Source: Stemphylium vesicarium (Eukaryota > Ascomycota > Dothideomycetes > Pleosporales > Pleosporaceae). From it: DNA of 64,000 nt. A program made the translations under genes and the position numbers. The notes below the pieces were generated by a model. The model was given only the letters and a program-made list of their open reading frames with translations, had not been told where the DNA came from and made no database searches. Location of the stretch: positions 1-64,000 of the forward strand of contig QXCR01000110.1 in assembly GCA_004380135.1 (NCBI GenBank), in the 5' to 3' direction. Positions 1 through 10,878 of the stretch are shown here, piece after piece; within the stretch, counting starts at the first letter, position 1; each line of letters begins with the position of its first letter.

Positions 1-1
1 C

Positions 2-136
2 CTTAAGCCTGCTAACGCTGCTGCGACCGTTGTGGCTGATAGGATTCCTCCTGTTGTTAATGAAGCTGCATCGGCTGCGCCGCAGCTCACCCGACGCGGC
101 CGGCCAATAAGACTACCTACAAAGCTTCTTATGTAA
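2..136 (+). mobile_element. possible C-terminal tail of a transposon ORF
   Basis: An open frame runs in from the left edge and stops at a TAA at 134-136. It encodes about 44 residues rich in Ala and Pro, ending with a basic RRGRPIRLPTKLLM tail. It is followed directly by about 100 bp of very AT-rich DNA (to about 235), then two near-copies of a 16-17 bp unit (GTGCATTCGGTGG core) around 258-291. A truncated frame followed by an AT-rich tail fits the 3' end of a transposable element. No catalytic domain is inside the window, so neither class nor family can be assigned. It could also be the 3' end of an ordinary gene. Confidence 0.3.
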
Positions 137-452
137 TAGAAAAACTCCTAATATACTCTATAATATAATATAAACCTAATATTAAAATTTCCTATAAAAA
201 TATCTATTGTTGGTGGCTATATAGGCTAAAGTTTAAGGTAGGCAATTTGTGGTGTTCGTGCATTCGGTGGGGCCGTGCATTCGGTGGTGGAACACGTTAT
301 CCTCTGGTGGCGGGCCGGTCCCTGGATCCTAACTTTTGGTATCGAACAACGCACGTTGCGTCCACCCTTACGCCCGACATTCCTTCTTTCCCGGCCCAAT
401 TCTACGCGATTTCTACGACGCTGAAAACTGTATAGTTGGGGGGCAGGACAAG
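137..452. other. AT-rich spacer and MSP1 5' flank
   Basis: AT-rich sequence to about 235, then GC-balanced sequence with a short imperfect direct repeat (about 258-291). No gene is seen. The right half should contain the promoter of the plus-strand AAA-ATPase gene that starts at 453. Confidence 0.5.
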
Positions 453-2087
453 ATGAGTTCGAACAAGAAGAGTAGCCTCACGGGCTATCTCCCCGACATC
501 CTCATGGCCGCTGCAGCAGTACGTTTCCGCCCTATCAATGCGCCCTACCGTCCTCCGTCTCTCCGAAGCCCTGGAAATACATTTCCGATATAAAGTTGAC
601 TCTGCCGTAGCCATTAATAGCCTACTTTGTAATCCGCAACTTGCTCACGCGCCTCGACCCCGAAGCCCAACAAAAAGAAGAAGCCCGCGCCAAAGCGTCA
701 GCCGCAACCCGCAAACTCGACGCTATCCTGACGAGCAAGCGGCGGAAAAGCTATGGCGAATACGACAGTGAAGACGAAGACGAGACCGATTCGCGGCATA
801 GACGGCCGAGGATACAGGACCTGAATCTGAACACATACGAGCAGACAATTGCCATGGAGGTTGTTGCGCCAGAGGAAATCCCCGTGAGCTTCGAGGGTAT
901 GTCGCAAAACCCATTTACAATGCCAGACCCCAGATTTCGAATTAAGGGTCAATTGGTGCATACGCATACATGCGTCGAGATGATGGAAGAGAGACTGACA
1001 AGTTGGCAGACATCGGCGGCCTCGACTCGATAATCGAAGAACTCAAGGAATCAGTGATTTACCCCCTTACCATGCCCCACCTCTACGCCCACAGTTCCTC
1101 CCTCCTCAGCGCGCCCTCGGGCGTCCTGCTCTACGGTCCCCCTGGTTGCGGAAAGACGATGCTTGCGAAAGCGCTTGCACACGAATCCGGCGCCTGCTTC
1201 ATCAACCTGCATATCTCCACCCTGACCGAGAAATGGTACGGCGACAGCAACAAGCTTGTAAACGCAGTCTTCAGCTTGGCGAGGAAGCTGCAACCCAGCA
1301 TAGTCTTCATCGATGAGATCGACGCCGTTCTCGGCCAGCGACGAAGCGGCGAGCACGAAGCCAGTGGCATGGTAAAAGCAGAGTACGTCCCCTTACACGT
1401 CTTCTCTCAGTCAAGTAAACTAACCCCTTGTTTAGATTCATGACGCACTGGGACGGTCTCGCCTCCTCCACCTCCTCCGGCTCCACCGAACCCCAACGGA
1501 TATGTATTCTCGGCGCAACAAATCGCATCCAAGACATCGACGAAGCCATCCTGCGCCGCATGCCCAAGAAATTCCCCGTCGCCCTCCCCTCAGCCACCCA
1601 ACGCAACAACATATTTTCCCTCATCCTGCGTGGCACTAAAATCGACACCAAGAACTTCGACCTCGACTACCTCGTCCGCGTCTCCGCTGGCATGAGCGGC
1701 AGCGACATCAAAGAGGCGTGCCGAGACGCCGCCATGGGCCCGGTCCGCGAGTACATTCGCCGCAAGAAGGCCGACGGCACGCTGCGCAACAGCAAGGGCA
1801 TGACGCAGGGCGACGTGCGCGGTCTACGCACTGAGGATTTCTTCGGTCGCGGAAAGGGACTCCGCGAGATGGATACCGTGGATGATACCGTCGAGGAGCT
1901 GAATGCGCGGGTCAGGAGTCGTGTGCATACTACCGAGGAAGAAGAGTCGGAAGAGGCGACCGAGGAGAGCGATGACAGTACCGCCAGTGGCGGCGACGAG
2001 AGCAGTCGCTTCCGCGATTCCGCGTATACGAGCGGACCGCCTCATTCTGCGGTTAGTGAGGAGCCGGAATCGGTGGTTGTGAGGTAG
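453..2087 (+). CDS. MSP1: Msp1/ATAD1-type mitochondrial outer-membrane AAA ATPase
   Basis: Exons 453-518, 611-896, 1010-1382 and 1436-2087 give 458 aa. Msp1 extracts mislocalised tail-anchored proteins from the mitochondrial outer membrane. Seen: an N-terminal hydrophobic anchor (about residues 12-32) that is only continuous once the first intron is removed; the family signature DIGGLDSIIEELKESVIYPL; Walker A GPPGCGKT (160-167); Walker B IVFIDEID with the catalytic Glu near 220; and the pore-loop region EKWYGDSNKL. Introns are 92, 113 and 53 bp with GT-AG ends. The C-terminus carries an acidic, Ser-rich extension of roughly 60 residues that makes it longer than the yeast protein (about 360 aa). 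The start at 453 is the only in-frame ATG ahead of the anchor. Confidence 0.93.
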
Positions 2088-2531
2088 AATCAATCGTCAG
2101 AAGGATGTAGGAGAGATGCCCTGTTTCTTTTACGGGCGCGGTGGCTGCAATCGTTACGATCATGTTATGACTTACTTACCATACAACGTATATATGGGCA
2201 GGGGAGCGATCATGAATCTTCAAGGGAATAACGGCGTTTTTTGCATTTGCTTCTGTACCATCATCGCTCTTATCTACTCTAAAGGAACAGAGCAGCTATA
2301 TTTCCATTTCCATGTCCCTTCTCTATCCTCACATTCTATCAGCGACCTTGGAAAAGGATGTATAAACGCAAAGCAGGTACAAACCATGAAAGCGCATTGT
2401 ATACTTCCTCCATTTGCATAAATAACAAGATATGATGGTTGCTACACATACTTCATCTAGTCTAGCTGAGCCAGGCAATTCACTCTTTCACAGAACCAAA
2501 GGATCCATAATACCCATTTACATCAAAACAT
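2088..2531. other. intergenic, convergent 3' ends
   Basis: Spacer between the stops of MSP1 (+) and the beta'-COP gene (-). AT-rich in its middle, as expected for 3' UTRs. No gene seen. Confidence 0.6.
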
Positions 2532-5500
2532 CTACGCCTTCTTCGCGTCCTCCTCTTCGCTCTCCTCGCTCTCTTCCTCATCATCTTCCTCGTCCTCATC
2601 CTCATCCTCCTCGGCGTCCGCCGCAATCTCCTCATCCGCATCCTCGGCCTCAACGCCGTCATCCTCCTGGACAAGCAAATCCTCCACGGTACCGCCCTCC
2701 TTCTCCAATCGGAGATACTCGTCCCACTCGGGGAACATCTCGGCATCGCCCTCACCGTCCTGTGGCGGTGTGCCAAGGAGCCTGGCCACCTTTGTCTTGT
2801 TTTCCTTCTCGAGCGCCTCTTTCCACTGCTTGACGAGGCCGGCTGTGGCGCTGGGCTTGTAAGTTTGCGAGAAGAGGACGGCTTCGGCGAAGCGGCTGGT
2901 CTTGACCAGAAGGTCGATGCAGGCTTGCACGTCACCGATCTGCCAGAGAGCAGAGAAAGCTACGTTGTTTGATGCTGCTGTTTCGGCCAGCGAGGCTAGT
3001 TCGCGGAGGCCGGCTACGTCGCTTGTGGCGCTGTAGAGGAGCAGGAGAGAGCCCAGATCCTTGGCTTTGACGAAGCATTCTTGTGCGAGTTGGACGTCCC
3101 AGTTGGTAAGGGCTGCGTCGCCCACTGTCTTCCACTTGTGCTCCGTGTCTTGCTCGCGAGCAATAGAGACGGCTTGCTGGAGGTCGCCGAGGGATAAGGC
3201 GAGATCGAAACGATGTTCTGGATCCGTGGCAACCTTGAGGGCCATTTCCTTGTATCCCTGACCTTCCAAGAAACGCGCAATCTTGTTGTTCTGGTCTTTG
3301 GGTACCGAGGGCAGAGTCTCTTCGGCAGCTTCAAGGTCTCCACGAAGGATGAGGGTCTGGTACTCAACAACTGCCAGAGACAGGGCAAAGGAGACGACGT
3401 TGACATCCTTGTCCGCGATGTAGATCCTGGAGTCACGGGGCAGGTATCCAAGAACGTAGTGCGGTGAGTCAAAGTGCGAGATGGTGTATGTTTGGTCACC
3501 AACGAGATAGTTTAGGCGGTTGGTGCTGTTTGTGTAGATGAAGCAGTCTCCGACCCAGGTACCAGTGCGGACGCTGTGTTGTTGTTAGTTCTGAATGCAT
3601 TCAATATGAATTTGACGTACCTCTCGTTGATGTCGCACACGACCTCAAAGGCAGACTCAGCGCCATCCTCGTCTACCTCACCGTTCTGCACAGCCTCGAG
3701 GTAGTTCTCTCTTGAGTAGCGCAAGACGTAGAATGTGTCTTCGGTAGCCAAGGTCACGAGCTCACCGCTCTCAGACCAGAACACGTCCTTGGGTTCGACC
3801 TCTATCCTTCGGACCAGAGCACCAGAGTCCCAGTCAAACAGGCCGATACCACCCTGACCCTTTACACCAAGAAGCACGCCACCGCTCAGACCGTCAGCAG
3901 CGAAGCCGACGTTCAGCACACTTCGCTCCTTGAAGTTGCGGAAGATCTTGACGCTAGTGGATGATTCACGGATGGCATAGTCCTTGTCGTGCTCTTTTGA
4001 AGCCCAGCAAAAGTCCATGGCGGAACCAAAAGCTTGATTACGGAGAGCGAGCGCGGTGTAGATGATGTATTCGCCGTCACCGCATACGGCCACGAAGCGT
4101 CCGTTTGGCGAGTGAAGCAACGACTGTGGGTAGAGCTCGGTGGAGCCAAGGTCCTTGCTGGGAAGGGTGAGACGCTCTCCGTCCTTGAGCTGGTCGCTGC
4201 CCTTGATGACTGAGGTAAGAATGTCGTTGTTCTTGGCCCAAAGCAGCTTTCCACTGCCGTCCATACTGACAGCCGGCTCCTCACGGCCCATGGTGATGAC
4301 GACGGCACCATCGTCGAAACCAAGCGCGACGCCGTTCTTGCCCTTTTGATATGACACACACCACGCGCGCTCCAAGCCGTAGTTCAGCGATTGTTCCAAC
4401 CGGTAGGTCGACGAATGCCATATCTTAATGGTGCCATCTTCCGATCCAGAGATGATGACAGGAAGCTCGGGGTGGTATACAGCGAAGCTGACGTTGGAGG
4501 TGTGGCCCTCGAGCGTCGCGATCAAGGCCTTTGTGGTGTAATCCCAAACCTTGACGGTCCGGTCATCCGATGTAGTGAGCAGGTATGGCTTGTCCGACTG
4601 AGGGTAGTAGTCGATAAAGTTGACGCCCTTTGTTTCGTGGGCTTCGAGGGTGAAATTGGGCGTCGAGCTGCCAAGGGACCATATCTTGACAGTCCTGTCG
4701 AGACAGGCGGAGGCGAATGTGTTGGGGTCCTTGGGGTTGATGGCGATGCCCATGACATAGTGCTGGTGGCCGGCGAATTCTTGAACGCCTAGAAAGTGTC
4801 AGCGCGTGCTCTCTCGTCGCAGAAACTCGACATACATTTCCATGACTTGTCCCAGTCCCACAGCTTTATGGTCATGTCATCCTGTATCCAAGTCAGCCTG
4901 GCCCCATCATTCTCTCCGGATGTTACGCACACTGGCGGTCAGGACGAAGGGTTGTGTTGGATGGACAGCGATGGCGCGAATGTAGTCGGGGTGTGCCTCG
5001 AAAGATGTGACCTTCTCCGAGGTGTTGTAGTTGTATACGCGCAATTGGAAGTCATCGGAACCTGCATTGGCGCACGTAAGCCTCTCTCCGGGGAGTTGTA
5101 GGGCGACCGCATCCTACCTGCGACTATCCAATTCTTTCTAGCGATGAAGCGACCGGCGCGGACGGGTACGTCGGTGAGCTCGAACGTCTTGACGATGGAT
5201 TGCGAGATGTACGACCAGATGTGAACATGTCCTGTGTCCGTCAGCGCTCCGCCTGTGTCGTGAATGCTGAGCTATGCATACCGCTGTATAGCGTCGTGAG
5301 AATCCATGGCTCCGTTGGGTGAAAGTCTTGAGCGATGTTTAGCGGCGAACAAGTGTGGGAAAAGTACAATTCCTACCGATGCCTGCAACTTGTTAGTACG
5401 ACTTGTGGTAGCTGATGCGCATTTCAAGACCGCTTACCCTTGACACGCTCTGAGCGCGCAAAAAGCTGCCTCTGTTGTTGCAGTAAAGTCAGCGCTGCTC

Positions 5501-5557
5501 ATTCACTACGCGAAAACCCAATTGCGTCCTGCGCCTTACCTTTACGTCTAAACGCAT
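2532..5557 (-). CDS. SEC27: coatomer subunit beta' (beta'-COP)
   Basis: Nine exons in transcript order: 5557-5540, 5471-5438, 5382-5377, 5326-5282, 5231-5118, 5061-4931, 4881-4836, 4788-3621, 3573-2532; 867 aa. It is a subunit of the COPI vesicle coat, acting in Golgi-to-ER transport and binding dilysine cargo. The spliced N-terminus MRLDVKRQLFARSERVKGID is the conserved beta'-COP start. WD40 repeats fill about residues 1-310 (repeated KLWD, KVWD, KIWH and SDD motifs), followed by a second propeller, an alpha-solenoid (about 600-780) and a strongly acidic tail ending DAKKA. All introns are 47-68 bp and keep phase. Exon 3 is only 6 nt long; it supplies the last two bases of a Gly codon, an Ile codon and the first base of Asp. 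Length matches the family (about 890 aa in yeast). Confidence 0.96.
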
Positions 5558-6486
5558 CTTGGTAGTTCAGGTGTCTATGTTGCGGAGGGGTGGTGTTGTG
5601 GGAACGTGGCTTCAATAGCCAGTTCGTAGAAGCGCAGGCAGCCGCCGGAGAGATTTGAGAGGGGTCGACGGGTATGGATTGCGTATAGGGACCGGGAAAA
5701 GCGAGGGTTAGGCGTCTAAGAGCTGCGTGCTAACTACTTGCTGTCCTCCGCAATGTGTTCGATGTCGGCGGAGCTACGCCAAGAGAGCGACAGGGTTCAG
5801 GTCACTATTGCCCAACGTGGCAGTTTCGGCAGGCCATTGAAAGCAGACGAAATGCGCAACACGACCGCCTCCGCTAGCTGCGCGGCTGTAGATCACCCAC
5901 CCATCTTCACATGCATCAATTGCTTTTGCATCACGTCTTCACCAACACCACCTTGTCGCGCGTCGCTCATCGTCTAAGTGAACTTTTCTCAATTCCCGCT
6001 CACAACTATATACCTAGAAATAACCGCCTCCCCACAAGTGCCCCTCATCAACCTTGCATGCAGCATACATGCTGTGGACTGTACTCCAAACCCTCTACTC
6101 ATGGCACACAGTGGCCATTGGTCCATCGACAACAGAAAAAACGGTCTAGCTTATCCACAAGCATAGACTGGTATCTTAGAAGAGAAATACAGCGAAAGGA
6201 AAAACATGTTAAAATATGGTGTAGGCTTTATGGTGGTCTTAACGAAAGTGTCCGAACGGTAATGACGACAAGATGGGAGAATATGTAAGCAGCTAGATGC
6301 CATGCAGATGCTAGCTTGGATGGGGTCGGTGTGGTAGATGGATGCGAACATCAAAACAAAGCGCGTAGCCATATTGTAAATACATCAAAAGGCGTCAAAT
6401 GGACGAGGCGAGTTGCTAAGCCATCGCGGTCCGGTATATGGTACATTCACACCGCTAGTGTGGAATGGAAACGGGGGAAACAGGCC
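5558..6486. other. intergenic: beta'-COP promoter and mucin 3' region
   Basis: About 930 bp between the beta'-COP start and the stop of the Msb2-like gene (both minus strand). It should hold the beta'-COP promoter/5' leader and the mucin 3' UTR. Short open frames have no recognisable protein character. Confidence 0.6.
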
Positions 6487-9400
6487 TTAGTTCCAGCCAA
6501 GGGAGTTTTCAGCCATGACGGGAGCTGAGATTTGCTGTGTCCTGACGCTGCGTCCTTGGGTCGTGCTGCTGCCTTGACTGCCACGACTGCCCGGCGTCAT
6601 ACGACCATTGCGGGCACCGTGCATCCAAGCAGCCGCTCCACCGGGAATGGAGCCGAACGTGTTGCGGCTTGTGCTAGGCACAGAGCTGGACCGCTGGTGA
6701 GCCATGCGCTTGTTCCTGTATCGGCGCGCAACGAAGAACATGGCGGCACCATAGGCGATAGCACCAACAATGGCACTGCTAGCAACAATAGCACTGGTAG
6801 AGTTGACCTTGCGGCTGGCGCCAATGTCGCCTCCCATGGCACCACCATCGCCAGATCCATCAGTCGACGGGGATTCGGGATCAGAGGCGGCATCGACCGA
6901 AGCGCCCTCGCTGGGAAGTTGGCCAGCAGCGAGCGGGCAGGCTGTGTTGATCATGCCAGTCAGGTCATTGACCGTCGAGTCCTTGTTGTGCCAGAACTTA
7001 TCAGCAGGGTTGCGAAGCTGAGCTGCAAGCTTAGTCTGCAAGTCTTGAGGAATGGTGAACATGGCCAAAGTGGTGATGAATCCAGAATACTCCATTGTGT
7101 TGAGAGGCTTCAATCCAAAGTTCTTAACCTCGGCCTGGGAAATGTTCAAACCATCAGCGATGGCGATTGGTAGGTAATGGAAGATTTGCTGCCCGCCGTC
7201 GTTTGCCGACACGAATGGGTAGTTGAGCGGCCACTTGAAGCACACTTGGCCCATGAAGCTGTTCTGGGGAACCTCGGAAGGAACGCCTCCAGGGGGTGCA
7301 ATCATCCTAGGCAGGCTGGAAGGAATAGAGCTGGCAGTAGGACTGGCAGTTGGGGTGGGCATGCTGGAAGCCTCGACGATAATGCTGGTACCAATGACTA
7401 GGGAAGTCGCGCTGTCCGTGGCAGTGGCAGTGAGAGAGGCAATCGGGGGCGCCTTGCTGATGCTGGAGGATGGCTTGACAGGGATGGGGATTGAGGCAGA
7501 CTCGCTAGTGGTCGCCGAAGGAGTTTCCGAAGTGGGTGGTGGTGTAGAGACAACCGATGATGCAGAAGATACTACTCCAGTGCCAACAGATGATGTGGGG
7601 AACTCGCTCAGTGTGGTGTTGGTAGTGGCACTGCTTGGGGAAGCGGTAGACGAAGCCGAGGAAACCTCCTCAGATGCGGGGACGCTGAGGGACTGGCTAC
7701 CTGAGGAAGTAGGGACAGGCGAGGCAGACGTTCCGACAGAGCCTGTTCCAGAGGGAGTGATGCCTGAGCTTGGCGAGCCAGTAGGGAGGACACTGCCAGA
7801 TAGCGTTGCCGAAGGTGTGATGCTAGCTGTCTCAGAAGGAGTGGGGAGACCAGAAGACAGAGCTTCAGAGGTGGGCACACCAGAAGATGAGACAACACCC
7901 GATGGAACGGAGCCCGAAGGAGGAAGAACTCCAGACGAGGGAAGAACACCAGATGAAACTGGTACTCCCGACGATGACAGAAGCGCGGAAGACGGCAAGA
8001 CGCCAGTTGGGACCATACCAGACGATGGCAAGACACCAGAAGACGGCAGGATCTCCGATAACAAGCTGGAAGGCAAGATGGTAGGAACAATGACGGGGCC
8101 AGTACCAGTGGGAAGAGCGGAATCAATGTTGGACAGAATGCTGGACAAAGCACTAGGTAGAGCGGAAGCTGGCAGATCGGAGACCGCAGACGAGAGCAGA
8201 GAAGAGACCAACGGAGGAAGGATACCGGATGCACTGGCAGAAGGTACAGGAGTAGGTGCGGTTGCACCGCTGCCGGTACCAGAAGGAAGAATTCCGGTCA
8301 CCTCAGATACAACTGAAGACAAAAGTCCAGGAACATCGAGGAGTGCAGAGCTGGTGGCAGCTGTCTCAGAGGTGGGAATGGCTCCAGAGCTCAGCAGAGG
8401 AGTTGTCGGGGTGGCAGTGGAAGCGGCAGTCTCTCCAGTGCCAAGAGCGGTTGTGATTCCAATGACGATACCCGAGCTAGTAGGAAGAACGACGCTGCCC
8501 GGAACACCTCCAGTTGAACCGATCTGAGAAGTAGCGGTGGGCTCTTCTGGTCCAAGGAGCGATGACAAGAGGCCTCCGACCAGACCGCCAGATGAAGTTG
8601 GCTGTACAACGGTCTCGGGGATGCCGCCAGTAGAGCCCGCCTCGGGAGCGGTCGTAGGCGCGGGCCCAAGGACTGACGAAAGGAGACCGCCGACGAGGCC
8701 ACCAGTTGGGGTTGGCTGGACAATAGTCTCGGGAATGCCACCAGTCGAGCCAATCTCGGACGTGGTAGGTACAAGAAGAGACGAAAGGAGACCACCAACC
8801 AGACCGCCGTCAGATGAGGAGGTTGGCTGAACGATAGACTCTGGGATGCCACCTGTAGAGCCAGGGACAATGAACGGCCCAAGGAAGCTTGATGCATCGG
8901 GGGGGCTTGGCTGAGCAGAAGAAGCAGGAGCGGCAGTGGGTGTCACAATCGTCTCGGGAAGGCCTCCAGTAGAACCAGGAACATCTGACGCGCCTTGGGT
9001 AGGCTGGACAACAGAAGAGGGAGCAGAGCCAGTGGATCCAAGGATGGGGTTGAGGAGACCTCCAAGAAGACCCGTAGAGGTAGCAGTCTCCTTTGGCGTG
9101 TCAACGACAGAAGACGAGGGCTGAACAATGGTCTCAGGGATGCCACCAGTAGGGGCAGCCGCGGAGCTCTGCGCAGTTGAGGTCGGTGGAACAATTATCT
9201 CGGGAAGCAGGCCAGTGGATCCAAGAACAGGCTCGAGAAGAGCTTCAGACGTGGTCGCAGCAGCAGAGCTCTGAGCAGTCGTGGTGGGTTGAACGACAGT
9301 CTCAGGGATGCCGCCGGTGGAACCAGGGTTGTTCTGAGCTGCCGAGGAGGGCTGAACGATGGTCTCGGGCAATCCACCAGTAGAGGCAGCAGCAGAGCTC

Positions 9401-10878
9401 TGTACAGCTGAGGTTGGTGGAACGATGATCTCAGGAAGCAGGCCAGTGGATCCAAGAACAGGCTCGAGAAGAGCTTCAGACGTGGTCGCAGCAGCAGAGC
9501 TCTGAGCAGTCGTGGTGGGTTGAACGACAGTCTCAGGGATGCCGCCGGTGGAACCAGGGTTGTTCTGAGCTGCCGAGGAGGGCTGAACGATGGTCTCGGG
9601 CAATCCACCTGTAGGGGCAGCTGCAGAGCTCTGTACAGTCGAGGTCGGTGGGACAATGATCTCAGGGAGCAGACCAGTGGATCCGAGGACAGGGTCAAGA
9701 AGAGCCTTAGATGTGGGGCTAGCGCTACTCGGTTGGGCAGAGGTAGGCTTTACCACGCTCTCGGGAATACCGCCAGTGGAGCCTGGGACGTTGTTTACGA
9801 CCGAGGAAGATGGCTGCACAATCGTCTCTGGTAGCCCACCGGTCGGAGCGGCCACAGAAGTTTGCTGCGTCGAAGTTGGCGTGGGAACGACCTCGGGCAC
9901 ATCAGATGAGGCAGGAGTGCTCTTAACGGCAGACGACGATGGTTGCACAATGACATCCGGAATCTGGCCAGTCGGGGCAGCAGCGGAGCTCTCGACAGTT
10001 GAGGTCGGCGGAACAATGATCTCAGGGAGCAGACCAGTGGAACCGAGGACAGGGTCAAGGAGGGCTTCGGACTTTGAGGTAGCGCTGCTCTGTTGGGTAG
10101 AGGTGGGCTGCACAATGGTCTCCGGAAGACCGCTGGTGGTACCAATCTCCGGACGGGGAGCTTGCGCGGTCGATAAAGAAGCAACAGTCGTGGGCTCGGG
10201 TTCAGGCACAGGCTCTGGCACCGGCTCCGGAGAGGGAGTGGGCTGGATGATGGAAGTGGGGAGTCCGCTAGTGGAGCCGACCTGGGGCGGGCTCTGTACA
10301 ACAGTCTCAGCAGGCTTCTCAGGGCTAGGCGTGGGAACAGACGACGACGACGCAATCGACTCAGACGCCGGAATCTCGCTAGAGGATCCTACAGTCGAGC
10401 TGGATGGAGGCGGTGGCGGCGGTGGTGGGGGAGAGAAGGTAGAGCTCAGTGAAGAGGATGCGGCCGAGGAGCTCTCCGGGACGGTTGATGAAAGCGGGTC
10501 CAATGTGGAAGTAAGCGTGTTTGAAGGTTCAACATCGCTTGTGCTGACAAGACCGTCTGAGGAAGAAGAGAGCGCAGAGGTGTCAGAGCTACCACGGAAA
10601 AGCGATTCGACGAACGAAGGAAAGTCCATCTGACGCGATGTGAGCTGCTCCGAGTAGCTGCTTGATTCGGATTCTGGCACTGGGGACGGGCTAGGTGCTG
10701 CCGTAGTCGCATTTGTGACAATTTGTCGCTTCACATGGCGAGGAAAGTAGTATCGAGGGCGGCCTTGGGAGTTTGGTGTTGGTGCTGGCATGGCCTCGGC
10801 AGTGGTGAGCAGTGGGCCGGAGCCAGAGAGGCTGGCCAGCAACAGGGCAGCGGCCCAGACAGTGGTAGATCGCGGCAT
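6487..10878 (-). CDS. MSB2: Msb2-like signalling mucin (single-pass membrane)
   Basis: A single exon encodes 1463 aa. In fungi Msb2-type mucins are cell-surface sensors upstream of the Cdc42-Ste20 filamentation/pathogenicity MAPK pathway. Seen: a signal peptide (about 1-28, ending TTAEA); a Ser/Thr/Pro-rich region to about 1200 dominated by repeats of GSTGGIPETIVQPTSS type; a conserved folded extracellular domain (about 1208-1320, with GQQIFHYLPIAIADGLNI) as in Msb2 proteins; one transmembrane helix (about 1362-1384) followed by RRYRNKR; and an 80-residue cytoplasmic tail ending ENSLGWN. A proline run (ten or so Pro) lies near residues 150-160. The mucin region is internally repetitive at DNA level. 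Hkr1 would be the alternative name, but the tail and the membrane-proximal domain fit Msb2 better. Confidence 0.85.
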   Translation of the reverse strand: MPRSTTVWAAALLLASLSGSGPLLTTAEAMPAPTPNSQGRPRYYFPRHVKRQIVTNATTAAPSPSPVPESESSSYSEQLTSRQMDFPSFVESLFRGSSDTSALSSSSDGLVSTSDVEPSNTLTSTLDPLSSTVPESSSAASSSLSSTFSPPPPPPPPPSSSTVGSSSEIPASESIASSSSVPTPSPEKPAETVVQSPPQVGSTSGLPTSIIQPTPSPEPVPEPVPEPEPTTVASLSTAQAPRPEIGTTSGLPETIVQPTSTQQSSATSKSEALLDPVLGSTGLLPEIIVPPTSTVESSAAAPTGQIPDVIVQPSSSAVKSTPASSDVPEVVPTPTSTQQTSVAAPTGGLPETIVQPSSSVVNNVPGSTGGIPESVVKPTSAQPSSASPTSKALLDPVLGSTGLLPEIIVPPTSTVQSSAAAPTGGLPETIVQPSSAAQNNPGSTGGIPETVVQPTTTAQSSAAATTSEALLEPVLGSTGLLPEIIVPPTSAVQSSAAASTGGLPETIVQPSSAAQNNPGSTGGIPETVVQPTTTAQSSAAATTSEALLEPVLGSTGLLPEIIVPPTSTAQSSAAAPTGGIPETIVQPSSSVVDTPKETATSTGLLGGLLNPILGSTGSAPSSVVQPTQGASDVPGSTGGLPETIVTPTAAPASSAQPSPPDASSFLGPFIVPGSTGGIPESIVQPTSSSDGGLVGGLLSSLLVPTTSEIGSTGGIPETIVQPTPTGGLVGGLLSSVLGPAPTTAPEAGSTGGIPETVVQPTSSGGLVGGLLSSLLGPEEPTATSQIGSTGGVPGSVVLPTSSGIVIGITTALGTGETAASTATPTTPLLSSGAIPTSETAATSSALLDVPGLLSSVVSEVTGILPSGTGSGATAPTPVPSASASGILPPLVSSLLSSAVSDLPASALPSALSSILSNIDSALPTGTGPVIVPTILPSSLLSEILPSSGVLPSSGMVPTGVLPSSALLSSSGVPVSSGVLPSSGVLPPSGSVPSGVVSSSGVPTSEALSSGLPTPSETASITPSATLSGSVLPTGSPSSGITPSGTGSVGTSASPVPTSSGSQSLSVPASEEVSSASSTASPSSATTNTTLSEFPTSSVGTGVVSSASSVVSTPPPTSETPSATTSESASIPIPVKPSSSISKAPPIASLTATATDSATSLVIGTSIIVEASSMPTPTASPTASSIPSSLPRMIAPPGGVPSEVPQNSFMGQVCFKWPLNYPFVSANDGGQQIFHYLPIAIADGLNISQAEVKNFGLKPLNTMEYSGFITTLAMFTIPQDLQTKLAAQLRNPADKFWHNKDSTVNDLTGMINTACPLAAGQLPSEGASVDAASDPESPSTDGSGDGGAMGGDIGASRKVNSTSAIVASSAIVGAIAYGAAMFFVARRYRNKRMAHQRSSSVPSTSRNTFGSIPGGAAAWMHGARNGRMTPGSRGSQGSSTTQGRSVRTQQISAPVMAENSLGWN
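9203..9840 (-). repeat. 231-bp (77-aa) tandem repeat inside the mucin gene
   Basis: Units begin near 9210, 9441 and 9672, exactly 231 bp apart, so the reading frame is kept. The first two units are identical over about 170 bp (9210-9378 versus 9441-9609); the third has diverged. A more distant related unit begins near 10032. Each unit contains GSTGLLPEIIVPPTS, GGLPETIVQPSS and GGIPETVVQPTT blocks. Confidence 0.9.

Noticed and set aside
7223..10633. Long plus-strand frames (7223-8527, 9590-10633) antisense to the mucin gene
   Set aside because: They are mirror images of the repetitive Ser/Thr/Pro codons of the Msb2-like gene, lack domains, and share its repeat period.
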